Shown here: positions 36,887-49,444 of the stretch, in pieces
Position numbering within the stretch: position 1 is the stretch's first letter
How the letters are laid out: each line of letters starts with the position of its first letter
DNA from: Aquatica leii
Lineage: Eukaryota; Arthropoda; Insecta; Coleoptera; Lampyridae
Reading direction: 5' to 3'
Assembly: GCA_035610365.1 (NCBI GenBank)
Contig: CM069432.1
Span: 232,460,532 to 232,524,531, forward strand
Length of the DNA: 64,000 nucleotides
The notes under the pieces: model-generated
Told to the model about the DNA's origin: nothing
Seen by the model: only the letters and a program-made list of their open reading frames with translations
Database searches by the model: none
Position numbers and translations under genes: made by a program

Positions 36887-38080
36887 GTAGGGGAGGGTAG
36901 TACTAAGCGAGGCAAAAATGTACTTTTTTGGCTTTGTGAGTGCGGCTCTGTCACACTTTCAAAGCTTAGAAAGATGTTTTTCTGACATACAGAAGTCATC
37001 GTTTAAACAAAAATAATTTTTATTTTTAAAAACTCTGACATCGTCTCACTTAGTACCATGACCGGTACAAGGCGAGTCAGGCAATACAATGTTACTAATT
37101 TAATATAAAATTAGAAACTTTGCTTATTACTTAGTAAAATAAACCTCAAGAACATAAAAAAATTAACATTAACAATCTTAAAGTACTCTTTACGTAGGAA
37201 CCTACTATAAGTACCCATGGTACCTACACTTTACAAGAGTAATAAAAATCACTTTTTTAACGAACATTAATTGAAGTAAAATTAATATTAAATTTAATAG
37301 TGTTTAACTGCTTCTTAGTGCTTCCCGCAGTGGGATCAGGTAAAACAGTCTTGATGTCTTGTATATCAACACATGACACATCCGCATTGTTAGGAAATAG
37401 GAAGCAATTGTTCGATTTGCAACTTTTTCTCAAAAAAATGATTTCACATTCATTTCGTTTAAACATTTTGGCAATTTTACCCTACATAGAATGTGTTTGG
37501 AGAAAATCTTACTAAAACAATTTTTTTCAGTTAATTTTTTTTTAAAGTTGCTCTTATTTTCAAACTGATTGTCTTCTTCTGGTATCTCATGTTTTGGTTT
37601 CTGATAAACCTTAATATTCGCCATCCTCGCTTGTGTCACTGTCTTCAATTTTCTGTTTCTTAAACATCTTTTTTGTCATTCTCTTGACTTCATCACTTAA
37701 AATTTTACTTTCTTCATTTCTTCTTCCAATATTATATCTTTTTCCAGTGTCTTAGTTATAATTTTACTTCTTCCCTTTTTCCTGCCTTTCTGCTTATGTT
37801 TTCTAGGTTCTGCTTTCGGAAATCCTCTAATCATTTCAGGCAAAATAAATTTCAGAAGATCACCGATTAGATGTGTTTTTTCTCTTTTAGATTGTTTGGA
37901 TATTTCATAATTTCTAAAGTCTGTTCATCTTTTTATGTAGCTAGATTGCTCTAGTACTTCATAATGTTCCCCGAAGCTTTTAAGGCCAACTATTTTCATT
38001 TCAACTGGTGCACATTGCATACCAGAAGGCTCTGGTGATTCTATGCTATTCTCGGCTGTTATCAACTGTCTATTAGTTTT
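36887..38080 (-). pseudogene. pogo/Tigger-type element fragment 3 (C-terminal end)
   Basis: The minus strand gives FILPEMIRGFPKAEPRKHKQ followed by RKKGRSKIITKTLEKD (about 37860-37760), an acidic DSDTSEDGE stretch (37640), LVRFSPNTFYVGK-type residues, then NECEIIFLRKS and DIQDIKTVLPDP before the stop near 37257. This combination ends many insect pogo-like transposases. At the left edge GGGGAGGGTAGTACTAAGCG (36889) looks like a terminal repeat, and a plausible inner copy reads TCTCACTTAGTACCATGACC (37053). The DDE part is lost where the LINE begins at about 38080. It lies about 250 bases past the trp stop. Confidence 0.6.
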
Positions 38081-39215
38081 TTTTCTTCAGCCCTTATTTA
38101 CCCACTCTTGAACGTAGGCCTCTTCCATATTCTTCCACGTTGCTCTGTCTTGTGCCACTTAGAACCACTTTTTCCCCACTTGTTTCTTTATGTCGTCGAG
38201 CCATCTTCTTATGCTTGGTTTGCCTTCGACGCCACTGTGTTACTTTAGTAGTCCATTTGGTTGGATCCTGCCGGATGACGTGTCTTGCCCATTTCCATTT
38301 TAGTTCGGCGACGTGTTTCATAATATCAACGACTTTGATCTTCTGTCGGATTTCCATATTTTGTATTCTATCCCTGAGACTAATGCCCAGCATCGTCCGC
38401 TCCATCGCCTTTTGCATTGTTTTTAACTAACTGGTTGGCCGCCGTCGTTTGTAGCCCATAAGTTGCAACAGGTAGAACGCAGGTATCAAACACTTTTCTA
38501 TTTAGATTTCTAGGGATTTTATTGTTTTGGAATATGTACTTTAATTTACCGAAAGCTGTCCAAGTTACTGTTATTCTTCGTCTCATCTCCGCTGTCTGGT
38601 TTTCTTTTCCTATTTTTATTGCATGTCCCAAACATATATATTCTTCTACGTTTTCCAGTTCTACTCCGTCAATATATATATATGCTCATTTGTTTTACTG
38701 ATTGTTTTGGTATTTGAGATGTTCATTTTTAGGGCAACCTTATTGGATGCGTCATTTAGTTGGTTTAACATGTCGCTCAATTCCTGCGCGTTACTACTTA
38801 TCAGAACGATGGCATCAGCAAATCGGAGATGGTTTAAAAAGGATCCGTCGATGTTTATGCCTTTTGTTTCCCACTGTAGTGACTTAAAGACGTTCTCTAA
38901 CGCACGTACTTGACGTACTCCTCTATTTATTTTGACTTTATCCGTTTTCAAATTTGCATTGACTGTGATGTAAAATGTGTCATTCTTATAAATGTTTCTT
39001 AATAGGTTTGTGTACCTAGAATCTATTCTAACGTCGTCCATTGCTTATAAGAAGGCCCATGTTTCAATAGAATCAAACGCTTTTTGAAAGTCTACAAATG
39101 CCAAGTTCAGAAATACGGTGTATTCGGTTATTTTCTCAATTAACTTTCTTATAGTTTGAAGGTGGTCAATAGTGCTAAATCCTTTCAGGAATCCAGTTTG
39201 CTCCACTGGCTGATT
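38080..39215 (-). mobile_element. LINE (RTE-like) remnant 2, 5'-truncated
   Basis: Minus-strand pieces: GFLKGFSTIDHLQTIRKLIE (about 39190-39130), VDFQKAFDSIETWAFL (about 39100-39050), MDDVRIDSRYTNLLRNIYKN, FLNHLRFADAIVLISSNAQE (about 38840-38780, the RT active-site block with YADD-type motif reading FADA), then MGHAIKIGKENQTAEMRRRI, VFDTCVLPVATYGLQT and MERTMLGISLRDRIQN toward the 3' end at about 38085, which has an A-rich tail on the minus strand. It belongs to the same clade as remnant 1. There is one frame break near 38660 and another near 38400, and the second catalytic Asp is replaced by Ala. Confidence 0.75.
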
Positions 39216-41157
39216 TATGGTTGTTACAAGTTTAAGGAGCTTGATATTTCAGCGCGGATCGCCAAAGTGAAAAGTTTAAATTTATGCTTAAATTGTATTG
39301 GGAAGGGTCACGTGTCCAAGCATTGTAAATCTATTTATAAATGTCGCATTTGTAGATCCAAACACAATACGTTACTACACTTGCAAAACGAAATATCCAC
39401 AGAAGACACACAAAGTAGTTCAACTACCGATGTTACAATTTTGTCCTTTGTTTCAAACACTGCGAATTTCATTTTGTTTACGGCAGTTGTGAGTAATTTC
39501 ATTATCGAAAAAATGTTTAAAAAATTAACTTTAAAAAGAATTGATTCGAAAATTAGTGGTGCAGGTGCAGACAATTCTCTCTCGCATATTAACTCGCAAT
39601 GTAGGATTCATTTAATGGCTACGCATTCTGCATTATTTTTAGATGTTTCCTATCCGGTAATACCAGTCATAACAGGATTAATCCTTTGTACTCGTATTGA
39701 CTTAAACATTCCAGAAAATGTTGTATTTGCAGATCCAGCGTTTAACGTGGATAGAGAAATTGATATACTTCTGGGTGTCACCTGTTTTTATGAGTTACTT
39801 CACGCTAGGCCGCAATCAACCCACATTGCAAAAAACTCGTCTGGGCTGGGTGGCTGGCGGTACTGTAAATCACAACTCACACCAAAATAAAGTAATTTGC
39901 AACTTTTCGTCTTACAGAACAGTTAAGGTTCTTCTTAAAGCTAGAAGAATGGCCTTCTACTAAACACCTGCCTGCGCAAGAAGTCGAATGCGAAAAACAT
40001 TACGTTACAAATACTGTCAGAGATGAACATGGTAGGTTTATCGTTAAGCTTCCTTTACACGCAAGTCCTACTAAACTAAGAAACTCGTATTTTAAAACCG
40101 AAAAGGCTTTTTTCTCACTTGAATAGAAATTTCTTACCGATCAGTTTTTAAAAACCAGGTATTTAGAATTTATTCAAAAATTTATAAATCTAGGTCTTAT
40201 AAGTCGTTCACAATGTAATATTGAAAAATCTTATTTTCTACCACATCATGGAGTAGTCAAGGAAGAAAGTGTCAGTACTAAATTACGCGTGGTTTTTAAT
40301 GGTTTTCACAATCTACGTCAGATTATTCAATTAATGATCTTCAAATGATTGGCCTGATGTTACAACGGGACCTATTTTCTATTCTAATCAGTTTTCGTAC
40401 ATATAGATTTGTGTTTGCAGCCGATATTCAGAAAATGTATTGACAAGTTTTGGTTTGTCCTTCGCAACGCTATTTACAATGCATACTATGGAGAGATGAT
40501 TCTTCTAAGCCAATCCAGGCTGTTTAAATGAATACGATAACGTACGGAACGTCTTCTGCATCTTATCTAGCAATTCGTAGTCTACATCAACTAGCAATAG
40601 ATTGCAAATATTCTCAACCCAAAATCTTTAAGGCTATAACAGATAGCTTTTATATAGACGATCTTTTATATGGCTCCAATTCTCTTAAGGAAGCACAAGA
40701 AATATGTGCAGCTTTAGTCAAAGTTTTAGATTCTGGGTGCTTTTCATTGAGAAAGTGGATAGCTAACGATTCTCGCGTTCTACAAGATTTAGATCCTACT
40801 TACATTCACCCGCATCTTTTGAACCTTGGCTCTAATGAATACACTAAAACTTTAGGTATCGCTTGGCATTTTGAAACCGACAACAAGCTTTATTCAATTT
40901 CTGAAGCCAATCTAAATGAAATCACTAAGCGGACAATTCTTTCAGATACTTCTCAAGTATACGATCCATTAGGATTACTAGATTTATGCACGGTGGTCGC
41001 AAAAATTATAGTGCAACAATTTTGGTTGCAAAGATTAGACTGGGATGAACTCGTTCCTATCGAAATCGGTAATAAGTGGAACGAATTTCGGTTACAACTA
41101 GTCATTCTTACTAATCTAAGTATACCTAGACATGTTATTTGCATACATGCTCAAATC

Positions 41158-41765
41158 ATAGAAATTAGTGTTGGGCATAACCGAATTATTTCAATAACCG
41201 AATACTCAGTACTTGAGTGATTTCAAAAACCGAATGATTATTTGAATTATCATCATTTGAATTGTTTAACAGTACTCAATCTCATATTTACATTCGTCAC
41301 GTCATACTCTCTTATGATTACAATCGCACATGTTCTGTTTTATTATAGCTAATATTATACTTTTTGATTATACACAGTGCGTATTTTAATGATTGTCAGG
41401 TATTTGAATTTGCCGCGTCGTCATTCTACTAACTATAATCAAACAATGTTGGTTCGTTGACAGTTCATTTCTCAATTTGGCGTTTTACAAGCGGCAAATT
41501 CAAACACCGGACAATCATTAAAATACACACTGCAGTAATAGTACATATATTGATTATGGATAACTAGATACTACATACTGAATACTGTCGGTTTTAATAA
41601 TTTGATTGAAATACGTACATGCATACTCAGTTGCTGGCGCAGGCGTATAGTTTTCGATTATTTTCTATTCGAATACTCTGATGTAATAACCGAATTAAAA
41701 CAATTATTTTGAAAACCGGATGATCGGTTATTTTTAATTCGAATGATCCCATCACTAATAGAAAA
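41158..41765. mobile_element. hAT-type MITE inserted in the BEL fossil
   Basis: The element spans 41166-41757 (592 bases). The ends are TAGTGTTGGG and CCCATCACTA, an inverted repeat with one mismatch that continues into AACCGAATTA/TAATTCGAAT-type sequence. Flanking 8-base duplications are ATAGAAAT (41158-41165) and ATAGAAAA (41758-41765), one mismatch. An 8-base duplication with a TAGTG end is characteristic of hAT elements. No protein is encoded. Internally, CCGAATTATT-like and GAATACTC motifs recur many times, and near-palindromic halves centre on about 41430-41520 (GTATTTGAATTTGCCGC versus GCGGCAAATTCAAACAC). Confidence 0.85.
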
Positions 41766-42493
41766 CCATGGATTTTCAGACGCCAGCACATTAGAGTACG
41801 TAAACTACTTTATTCTAAAGGCAAAGTTGCTTTCTTGAAAACAATTACAGTCCCAAGACTTGAACTCAGTGGTACTTTAATGCTAAGTCGACTAGTAAAA
41901 AATATACATTCTAGTGTTGATTGTCACATTTCAAATTGTTATCTTTGGACTAATTCTATGGTAGTACTTGGTTGAATTAAAACTCCTCCTAATGAATTGA
42001 AAACTTTTGTTTCGCATCGCATTTCTAAAATTTACGCACTTACTAGTGACTACACTTGGAAACATATTCCAAGTGCTGAGAATCCCGCAGATTTATTGTC
42101 TAGAGGTGTGATGCCTACTAAGCTGCAAGGTGACACTCTTTGGTGGAATAGTCCAGAATTTCTGTGCAAGTCAGTTGAGTTTTGCTCAATTCTAAAGAAA
42201 CCATCGCTGAACTTCCTGAAAAGAAAAATATAATTCGTGCTTTGACAGTTCTACCTGTTAACGATTTTTCTTTTAGTCAATATTCTGAGTTAACAAAACT
42301 GGAGAGAATAATTGCTTTTTGTCTAAGATTTGAAAACAATAGTTTAAATTCTAATACCAAAATGACTGGAAGTTTAACTCTAAAGAAAATTTATAAGGCT
42401 TGTTCTTGTTTAACTCGTATAGCCCAATCACAGTAATTTCCTTCTGAATTAAAAAGTTTAAGTCAAAGTAAAACATTATCTGTGCAAAGTAAA

Positions 42494-42733
42494 ATTATAA
42501 GCCTTTTTTTTAGACATAAAACTTTCACCATAAAACATATTAAAATATTTTTTTAGGGTAAATGGTGTATTATTTATTTAGAATAACATAAATGCGAGCT
42601 TTCGAACTTGGTCTAAGTTCTTCGTCAGGCAAAATTAATTTAATTAAATTAAAGTTCGAAAGCTCGCATTTATATTATTCTAAATAAATAATACACCATT
42701 TACCATAAAAAAAAATATTTTATTATAAGCCTT
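42494..42733. mobile_element. Small palindromic Penelope-type insert in the BEL fossil
   Basis: A 12-base direct repeat, ATTATAAGCCTT, lies at 42494-42505 and 42722-42733. Between them is a 216-base insert whose left part (AGGGTAAATGGTGTATTATT to GCGAGCTTTCGAACTT) and right part are inverted copies of about 70 bases. The sequence matches the 3' end of the minus-strand Penelope-like element at 45560-45670 (TTTTTTTAGGGTTAATGGTG). The centre, minus strand 42594-42630, reads CCTGACGA, GAACTT, AGACC, AAGTTC, GAAAGC: a hammerhead-like core. No coding part remains. Confidence 0.8.
42594..42630 (-). ncRNA. Hammerhead-like core, Penelope-like family 2
   Basis: On the minus strand CTGACGA, a six-pair GAACTT/AAGTTC stem and GAAAGC follow the CUGANGA / stem II / GAAA order. 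As in family 1 (6290), one A is unpaired before stem II. A diverged copy, where CTGACGA has become CTCACGA, is at 45632-45670. Stem III and the cleavage site are not clear. Confidence 0.5.
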
Positions 42734-44354
42734 ACTCCTTTTTTAGACGAAAATGGCTTAATACGTGTGGGTGGCACATTGTGTAATTTAAACTTTAACT
42801 ATGAGAAAAAACATCATTGTTTGATCTCTGGAAAGCATCTTTTTTCTAAGTTGCTTATTAAAAGAGAGCACAAACGATTACTTCCCGCTGGCCCCCAGCT
42901 TTTACTTTCTAGCGTACTAAAGGCTTTTTGTCGTACTTCTGGTCGAAATTTAGCACGAAAAAGTATACATTCTTGTATTCAATGTTTTAGAGCTGCCCCC
43001 AAGGGCATTAATCCCATTATGGGTAATTTTCTGAGCCATAGATTAGCTATAAATTATCCATTTCCCGTTGTGGGTACTGACTATGCAGGCTCTATAATTG
43101 TAAAAGATAGAAAAGTTCGTGGAAGTAAATATTCAAAATGTTACGTTTGCCTTTTTATCTGTTTCTCTACTAAAGCGGTTCATATTGAGTTCGTTAGCGA
43201 CTTAACTAGCGATGGCTTCATTCACGGCGAGGAAAACCCTCTAAAATTTATTCTGATAATGGAACCAACTTCGTAGGTGCTAATTCTAAAATTGCCGAAT
43301 TATATAAATTTTTAAGAACTAATAATAAAAATTTAACCCAATCAGCATTGAATGTTGATATCGAGTGGCATTTCATACCACCCCAATCTCCTCATTTTGT
43401 AGGACTTTGGTAGGTAGGCATCAAAAGCATTAAGTATCACTTACGAAGAGTAGTTGGTAAAGCATTGTTAACGTTTGAGGAATTATCGACTATACTATTC
43501 CAAATAGAATCCATTTTAAATTCAAGTCCTCTTACTCCCCTATCATCCGATCCTAATTACTTACAATCTTTGACCACCGCCTCACTTCTTAATTAGAAGA
43601 AACATAGCGTCTCTACCAGAAATAGGTGTTTCCCAATACCACATCTCAAGATTAACTTTGTTTCAACGTATGCAGCAACTTTATCAACATATTTGGCAAC
43701 GTTGGAATAAGAAATATATTTCCGAACTCCAACAAAAGACAAAATGGAAAGCAAACATGGGTTCGTTAAAATTAGGCGCTCTTGTATTGATCAAAGAAGA
43801 TAATTCCCCACCTTTTCAGTGGAAGCTTGGTCGAGTCATCGATGTGTGTGTAGGCTAGGACGGCCCGATTCGCTAAAATTAAAACTGTGAGTGGTGACGT
43901 GCTTCGGTCTTTTGCAAAAAACTGTCCTTTACCAATTGAAAATAAAACATTAAAGTTCTTACGCATAATTACTTTAAATTTGTTGAATTGTATAACCCTT
44001 ATTTTATGTCACTTTGGATATTGTTTTGATTCTATGTCATATGTTAATTTTCTGTCTTTTGTGAAATAATGATTGTTTAGATTAGTAGTTAGGTACTAAG
44101 TATATTTTTTAAATCGTGGTCGGTTTAAGGTGGCCGCCGTGTTGATTGTGTTATAATTAAGTTATTTTATTTATGTGCCGCATATGGTGTCCTTGTTTTG
44201 CAACACAATTATTCTTAATGTGAATAGTGGGGGTCGTAGAGTAGTTTTTAAGTGTTTTTAAGGTAGATGTTTAAAGACGGTCAATGAATGTACACCTGTT
44301 CTGCTGAGCTCCATGTTATAATAAATGTTTAGATTTACGATTCATTATTTTTTT

Positions 44355-45555
44355 AATCTAACAACGCAACAGATATTTATTGTAAAATTTTGCGTCTCGC
44401 CCCCATTGCCCCCACGCTACGCCACTGTGGTACAATCAAAGCGAATGACCGTCAATAGGAGAAAGAAAAACAGCTACAAAATACACAAAGTGCAGTTAAT
44501 TATGTATGTTGCAACTACTGTTTTTAACCTTATATAAAGTTGCAATAACGAACATTTAAACTACCTCATTTACATATGTCGTTTATTGTTATTATTCTGA
44601 AATATACTAATTTTTTGCCATATTAGATGTCAGGTTCTTATAAATATCATTAAACGTTCACGTAATGATAAAGTGTAAACTTTCTGTCATTCACTGAAAA
44701 ATTCTGACACATGATACAAATTTTGAAGAAACGTATTTTTAACAAATTGAGTAATAACGTAATATACCTATGTATTAGACTCTATCTCATTTTTCTGACA
44801 TAACGTATTGCTCATTTAATTTCTAATTTTCTTCTTAATGTAGAAAAATGCGTCAACGTAATTTTGGTGATAAATATGCGATGATCAATTTAAATACTTA
44901 AATGTATGAAAAAGTAGAACTAATTTTTTGTCGTTATGCGTTGGAGTACATAATTTGCTTTATCATTTTATTCATTTGTTTTCTTAGTACTTATAAAACT
45001 GTATGTATTTTCGCCATTATACACATTTTCGTTCAGTGCAGGTATTTTATGTTACTCAATGCAAAGTTTGTGTTGTTCCGATGCAGTAAGCTTTTAATTT
45101 TTAATGCGTTAATGTTCGTATCTACTTAAAACTTTTTAGATTTATGTCTTTTTGGCACTTTTACATTTAAAATTTTGCTTCAGCTAAACTATAAAAATGT
45201 AATATGAAATAAAACTAATCTTAATTCTATGTTTTACCCTATGTGCATGAATATATTGGCCAGGCCTATTAAAATAATTCAAAAACACGTGAATTAAAAT
45301 AGAGCGCGTGATTGTAAAAATAAACGTTAAAATCATGAGGATAATACCAATAAATACGTTTATTTGTGTACACAGGGTGTCTCAAACAACGTAGCCCATT
45401 ATACGTTTACAGGAAATTAATAGAATTTTGAAAATTATACTTACTTATATGTATACTCATAATGATTATCTTTTATTCCAAAATATCTTCAATTATACTA
45501 TATTTTTGGTTATACGGAAAGTCATCACGATGTTAAATAAAATGTTATAATTTTT
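44355..45555. other. AT-rich spacer, no gene
   Basis: This region holds only element scraps: CGCCCCCATTGCCCCCACGC followed by TACGCCACTG at 44398, which looks like a transposon end, and CACAGGGTGTCTCAAACAAC at 45371, a mariner-type end. No coding block is seen. Confidence 0.45.
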
Positions 45556-45559
45556 TGAA

Positions 45560-48250
45560 TAGAAAAGTTTCACCATGAAACTTATTAATTTTTTTAGGGT
45601 TAATGGTGTAGGTGTTTATTTAAATTATAATCTACAAATTTTCGAACTTAAGCTAAGTTCTTCGTGAGGCAGTATAAATTAAATTGAGTACAAAGTACAA
45701 AACTAAGGTAACTAAAAACAATATTATAATAAATTATAAGAGAACTAGACGCAAGTTTATTTAGTTAGCACATTTGCTCGATGGTCTGAAGGATAACCAC
45801 CCTAAAGCTCTAGACGTAGATTAAGTGTAATTGGTGTAAAAATTAATATTAGGACCTAACAGGTAACCAAGTTTCATATACTTCGTAACCGCTGTTTCTG
45901 TTGAAATTGTTGGGAAATTTATAAATTTCAAATGCATCTTTAATCTTTGTTGATTTCCAGTTTTTTGTTTTTGAAATTGTTTTAGTTTTCTCAAAGCTTA
46001 TATTATGAAGAGTCTCAAGTGCATGTCGGCAATGGCAGCCTTAGTAGGTTGCAATAAACGAAGATGTCTTTTGTATTCTTTTAATCTAGAATCAATAGTT
46101 TGTGATGTCAAAAATTCTTCAGTATAAAATTTATTTTCGGTACGCCCACTTTCTGTTGGTTGGAATGGGTCTAAGACGTAAAATTTTAAAACACGATTTT
46201 ATTCTTCCGGTAATGTTTGAAGAACGCACATTATCTAGCGTTGTTTACGCCCAACAAGGCTTTCATCGTTGTGTATTTCACGCACACCTATGCGCATATG
46301 AATTATAATATTGTTGCGATCTAGTGAAAATCTTTATTCGGAGTAAGAACTTATTTCTTGTATTGTGGTTTAATTTCATTCTTGCATAATTGTCTGTAGC
46401 GGGTTTCCATACCCCACACATTTTTTTGTCTGTGCAGATAATGAAGAGATGTTACAATTGGAAAAATTTCCATGATGACGTCACGTCGCTATAACTAATA
46501 TTTTTACATCTTTGAGAGTTGGATACGAGTATAATACGCATTGAAGAAAAAATTGGCAAAAACAAATTACGAAGTCAATTTAAGGACAACTATGTGCAGT
46601 TGTTTAATTTCAGCGATCGCGTGTATAATAGGGGTTATTATGATAACGCTGTATGTATGTGTTTTTGTGATTAGATTTTCATTGAGTTTTAGGTAATGCT
46701 GACAGGATGTACTGGATAGTTTATACCTCTAGGAAACTAGGTAATTGTAAGTATTACATTTTTATTTTAATTGTTAATAGTTTGGTTGTCAGTCGACCGT
46801 GCGTACATGCTAGGTTGTAATCGCAATTAACGTTAAAATTTTTTGTTGTGTCACATATTATTATACGGTGCGCTTTGATTCTCTGAATGTTTGATTTTTG
46901 TACGTTTGTACTTTAATTCACGAATGTAAAGTCATTCCTTTTCTGCATATAAAAGTTAGACCGACTAGGTTAATTTGCTGTACGTCGTGTTCCTCAGTCG
47001 AGTGCGTAACTTATATTTTGTCTGTGATACCGACCTACTTGTTAGTGTTCGGAAAATTTATTTTAATATACTTTTTTTCTCCTTTGTCTAACGTGAACTA
47101 CTGCCTGTGATAAAATAAATATTACTACTTCTGTCTTCTCATTTTTTTGATTTCAGCTGCGGGTAGATGTAAACGGTGTCTATCACCCTTAATCTTTCAT
47201 CGATTGCGCATTTTTAGATTCATTTTATAATCTGGCACTACGAAGCTATCGCCGGAACAACTGAGTTGGTCGTCGCTCCTTTTTTTGTAGTTACGAGGAA
47301 AACAAGTTTTACCAGTTTCACCAATTTTGCACCTTGCCACAGGTGCATGGGACTTGGTCACTCTACAGGTATTGTAAAGAATTTTATCTTTTACGGGATT
47401 CGAAAAATTTTTAATTTTGGTTGTAGTGTTTTCTTAGTTTTTTTTCCAATTTTGTCACTTATGTTGGAAACAAGGGGTAAAATAATAAAGTTTTGATTTA
47501 TAGTTGAATCGTCTGTTAAAGTCAGTCTTGTCTTTAGTCAAAAAAACTTTTTAATTTGCTCTCTATTTAAACCATTTCTCATAAAAACTTTTTTAAAGTG
47601 ATCTAATTGTGACAAATTATCGTTGCACGGTTATATAATGTATCAACTATTGGTACTTTAGTGAACGAGGTAACTTCAAAACTAACCAGTAAATCGTTTC
47701 AAGATAATTTTTTTTTTACTTATTACTTCAATAAAATGTTCTGTGTTCTTTATAAATGAACTACTCGAGCCAATATAAGGTTTCAGTATAGAATTTAAAT
47801 AGTTAGATAATTCATAAGTTATCGATTTAATACAGTTAACAATTGGTCGAAGAGATACATTTGGCTTATGTATTTTGACTAATCCATAAAACCTTCAACA
47901 GTTTTGTAGTTTTTGAACTTGTTATTAGAATTTAATTAGTTTTATGTAAGATGTGGAATGATTAAGTAAGTAATTAGCTTTGTTAATGTATTTTGTTTCA
48001 TCCATTAAAACAGTATCTTTTCCTTTGTCTGCTGGTACAATTATCCGATTATGGTTATTTCTGATATGTTTTAATACTTGATATTTATAATTCTTCTCCG
48101 GCAGTTTACTTCTTTGTAGTATCCTAGTTGTTTTCAAACGAATTTTGGCTGCTTCACAATCTGAAAGATGACTGATTTTAACTTCAATGTTAGAAATAAT
48201 TTCTTCAACAGAAATTCTTGAAAGAGCAACAGCAAAATCCAATTTCTTTT
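45560..48250 (-). mobile_element. Penelope-like element copy 3 (family 2), split by a solo-LTR-like insertion
   Basis: Read on the minus strand: the N-terminus DFAVALSRISVEEIISNIEV (48235), then NHNRIIVPADKGKDTVLMDE (about 48050-47990), then YGLVKIHKPNVSLRPIVNCI (about 47890-47820, the RT finger block), SYLNSILKPYIGSSS-type residues, the linker and PCTCGKV...ETGKTCF (about 47330-47280) of the GIY-YIG domain. After the inserted block the end resumes: SRLKEYKRHLRLLQPTKAAI and FEIYKFPNNFNRNSGYEVY (46100-45880), then the 3' end at about 45560. RT and GIY-YIG regions are both represented, so this was a near full-length copy, now with several stops and frameshifts. Confidence 0.8.
46140..47280 (+). 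repeat. Solo-LTR-like block, copy 1 (inside the Penelope-like element)
   Basis: About 1.1 kb that matches 60270-61410 in the same orientation throughout: TAATTGTCTGTAGCGG, CATGATGACGTCACG, GTATAAAAGTTTAGACCGAC-like, GTCTGTGATAAAATAAATAT and TAATCTTT-ATCG. It carries a TATAAAA box (about 46947) and an AATAAA signal (about 47115) in LTR-like positions and no internal protein. It interrupts the GIY-YIG region of the Penelope-like element. It is best explained as the LTR left when a retrotransposon was lost by recombination. Exact ends and duplication were not fixed. Confidence 0.65.
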
Positions 48251-48369
48251 ATTATCAATGTTTTTATACGACTTGTTAACCTGTTTGTTTACAAAATCAC
48301 GAAAACGTTACAAGATCTAGACAGATAAGAAAATTTAATAACTTATATAAAAAAACAAATCTTATAAAA

Positions 48370-49195
48370 ACATTAATTATAAAAATGATAAACTAGTAGT
48401 TAATTTAAACTATTATAAATTATCCGACACTGCTTGTTCTGTTTTGTCTAAAGGTTTAGATTTTGCTGTTGCTCCTTCAAGAATTCCTGACATTGAAGCT
48501 AGAAGCAGATCGTGAAACAGTCGAGATTCGTTTTGAAACAGCTAGGACACTAGAATAAGCAAAACTTCCAGAGAAGAATCTTACCAATTATGAATATCAT
48601 ATTAAAAGATTTAAGAAATAATTGTACCAGCAGACAAAAGAAAAGCTAATGTTTTAATCTTCTTAAATTTTACATAAAACTATTTCAAAATCCTAATAAC
48701 AAGTTGAAATTATTAACTACAAAACTGTCAAACAAAAGTATTTTATCAACTATACCCAAAAATCCTCTTATTCCCAGATTCTATGGATTACCCAAAATAT
48801 ATATAAACACACAACATATTATTAAAGTAATTAGTAAAAACAAATTATCTTGAAATGATTTACTGATTAGTTTTGATGTTACCTTGTTGTTTACTAAATT
48901 ATCAATAGTTTATACTTTACGTCTTTTAAAACCAAAACTAAAAAATTAAAACTTGGCTTAGATATTTATTTATTTCATGGTGAAGATGAACTACAATTTT
49001 TTTCTGCAATACCTTAACAATCAACACCCAAACATAAATTTAGTATTGAAAAAGAAATTAATAGTACCTTTATTTTGATTGATGTAAAGATAGAAAGAAA
49101 TCCAGATAGTACTTTAACACATTCAGTTTAATTATCTAAAACCAACACATACAGATAATACATAAACTGAAGTTCTCACCTTCACCGAGCTTAGA
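48370..49195 (+). mobile_element. Penelope-like element copy 4, head to head with copy 3
   Basis: Plus-strand pieces: KGLDFAVAPSRIPD (about 48450-48490), matching the N-terminus of copy 3 read on the opposite strand, then NYEYH, IIVPADKRK (about 48620), PRFYGLPKIYINT (about 48775-48815), and NNQHPNI (about 49018) with HLHRA at the damaged cut-off near 49190. The order is N-terminus, RT finger, RT palm, RT end. The GIY-YIG domain is absent. The copy is degraded by several stops and frameshifts. The two N-termini face each other across about 200 bases that are themselves partly inverted repeats. Confidence 0.7.
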
Positions 49196-49199
49196 AACT

Positions 49200-49440
49200 T
49201 GGAACGATTTGTACATTATATAATGTCAAATTTGACATTAACTTTAAGATTTTTTTTTCAATTTTAACTGAATTTCAAAATATTTAAATCATTTTTTTAC
49301 CTAACACATACACGTTCTTATATAATAATTGACTTTGAACGCTTAGTTTTATGTGAATCCTTACTTTTCATTTTGCCGCTCTAGAGCTTTTTTTGTCAAT
49401 TACGTAACTACAATAACAAAAAAATATTAACGTTTACGAT
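49200..49440 (+). repeat. Dispersed repeat, inverted partner of 3710-3990
   Basis: It shares GTCAAATTTGACATT, TTCAATTTTAACTGAAT, CATTTTGCCGCTCTAGAGCT, ATTACGTAACTACA and AACGTTTACGATGTTGG in order with the minus strand at 3.7-4.0 kb. It begins where Penelope-like coding sequence stops, so it may be the insertion that truncated copy 4. Confidence 0.6.
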
Positions 49441-49444
49441 GTTG

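Larger units (their letters stand above)
39216..44350 (+). mobile_element. BEL/Pao retrotransposon fossil
   Basis: Pol domains in order: CCHC knuckles (CLNCIGKGHVSKHC, CRICRSKHNTLLH; 39280-39390), the A17-type protease region (about 39590-39800), reverse transcriptase (about 39930-41110; ITDSFYIDDLLYGSNSLKEA), RNase H-like region (about 41770-42130) and Pao integrase with its zinc-binding N-terminus and catalytic core (42750-43560; FPVVGTDYAGSIIV, STKAVHIEFVSDL), followed by the integrase tail (43650-43860). A likely 3' LTR lies around 44150-44350, after a GGTGGCCGCC stretch, with AATAAA near its end. The gag and the 5' LTR are missing. The element is broken by roughly ten mutations and two insertions (a MITE and a small PLE), so it is old. 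Confidence 0.85.

Noticed and set aside
41166-41757. Part of the BEL reverse transcriptase/RNase H spacer
   Set aside because: The 8-base duplications and TAGTG ends show it is an inserted MITE, and it has no coding pattern.
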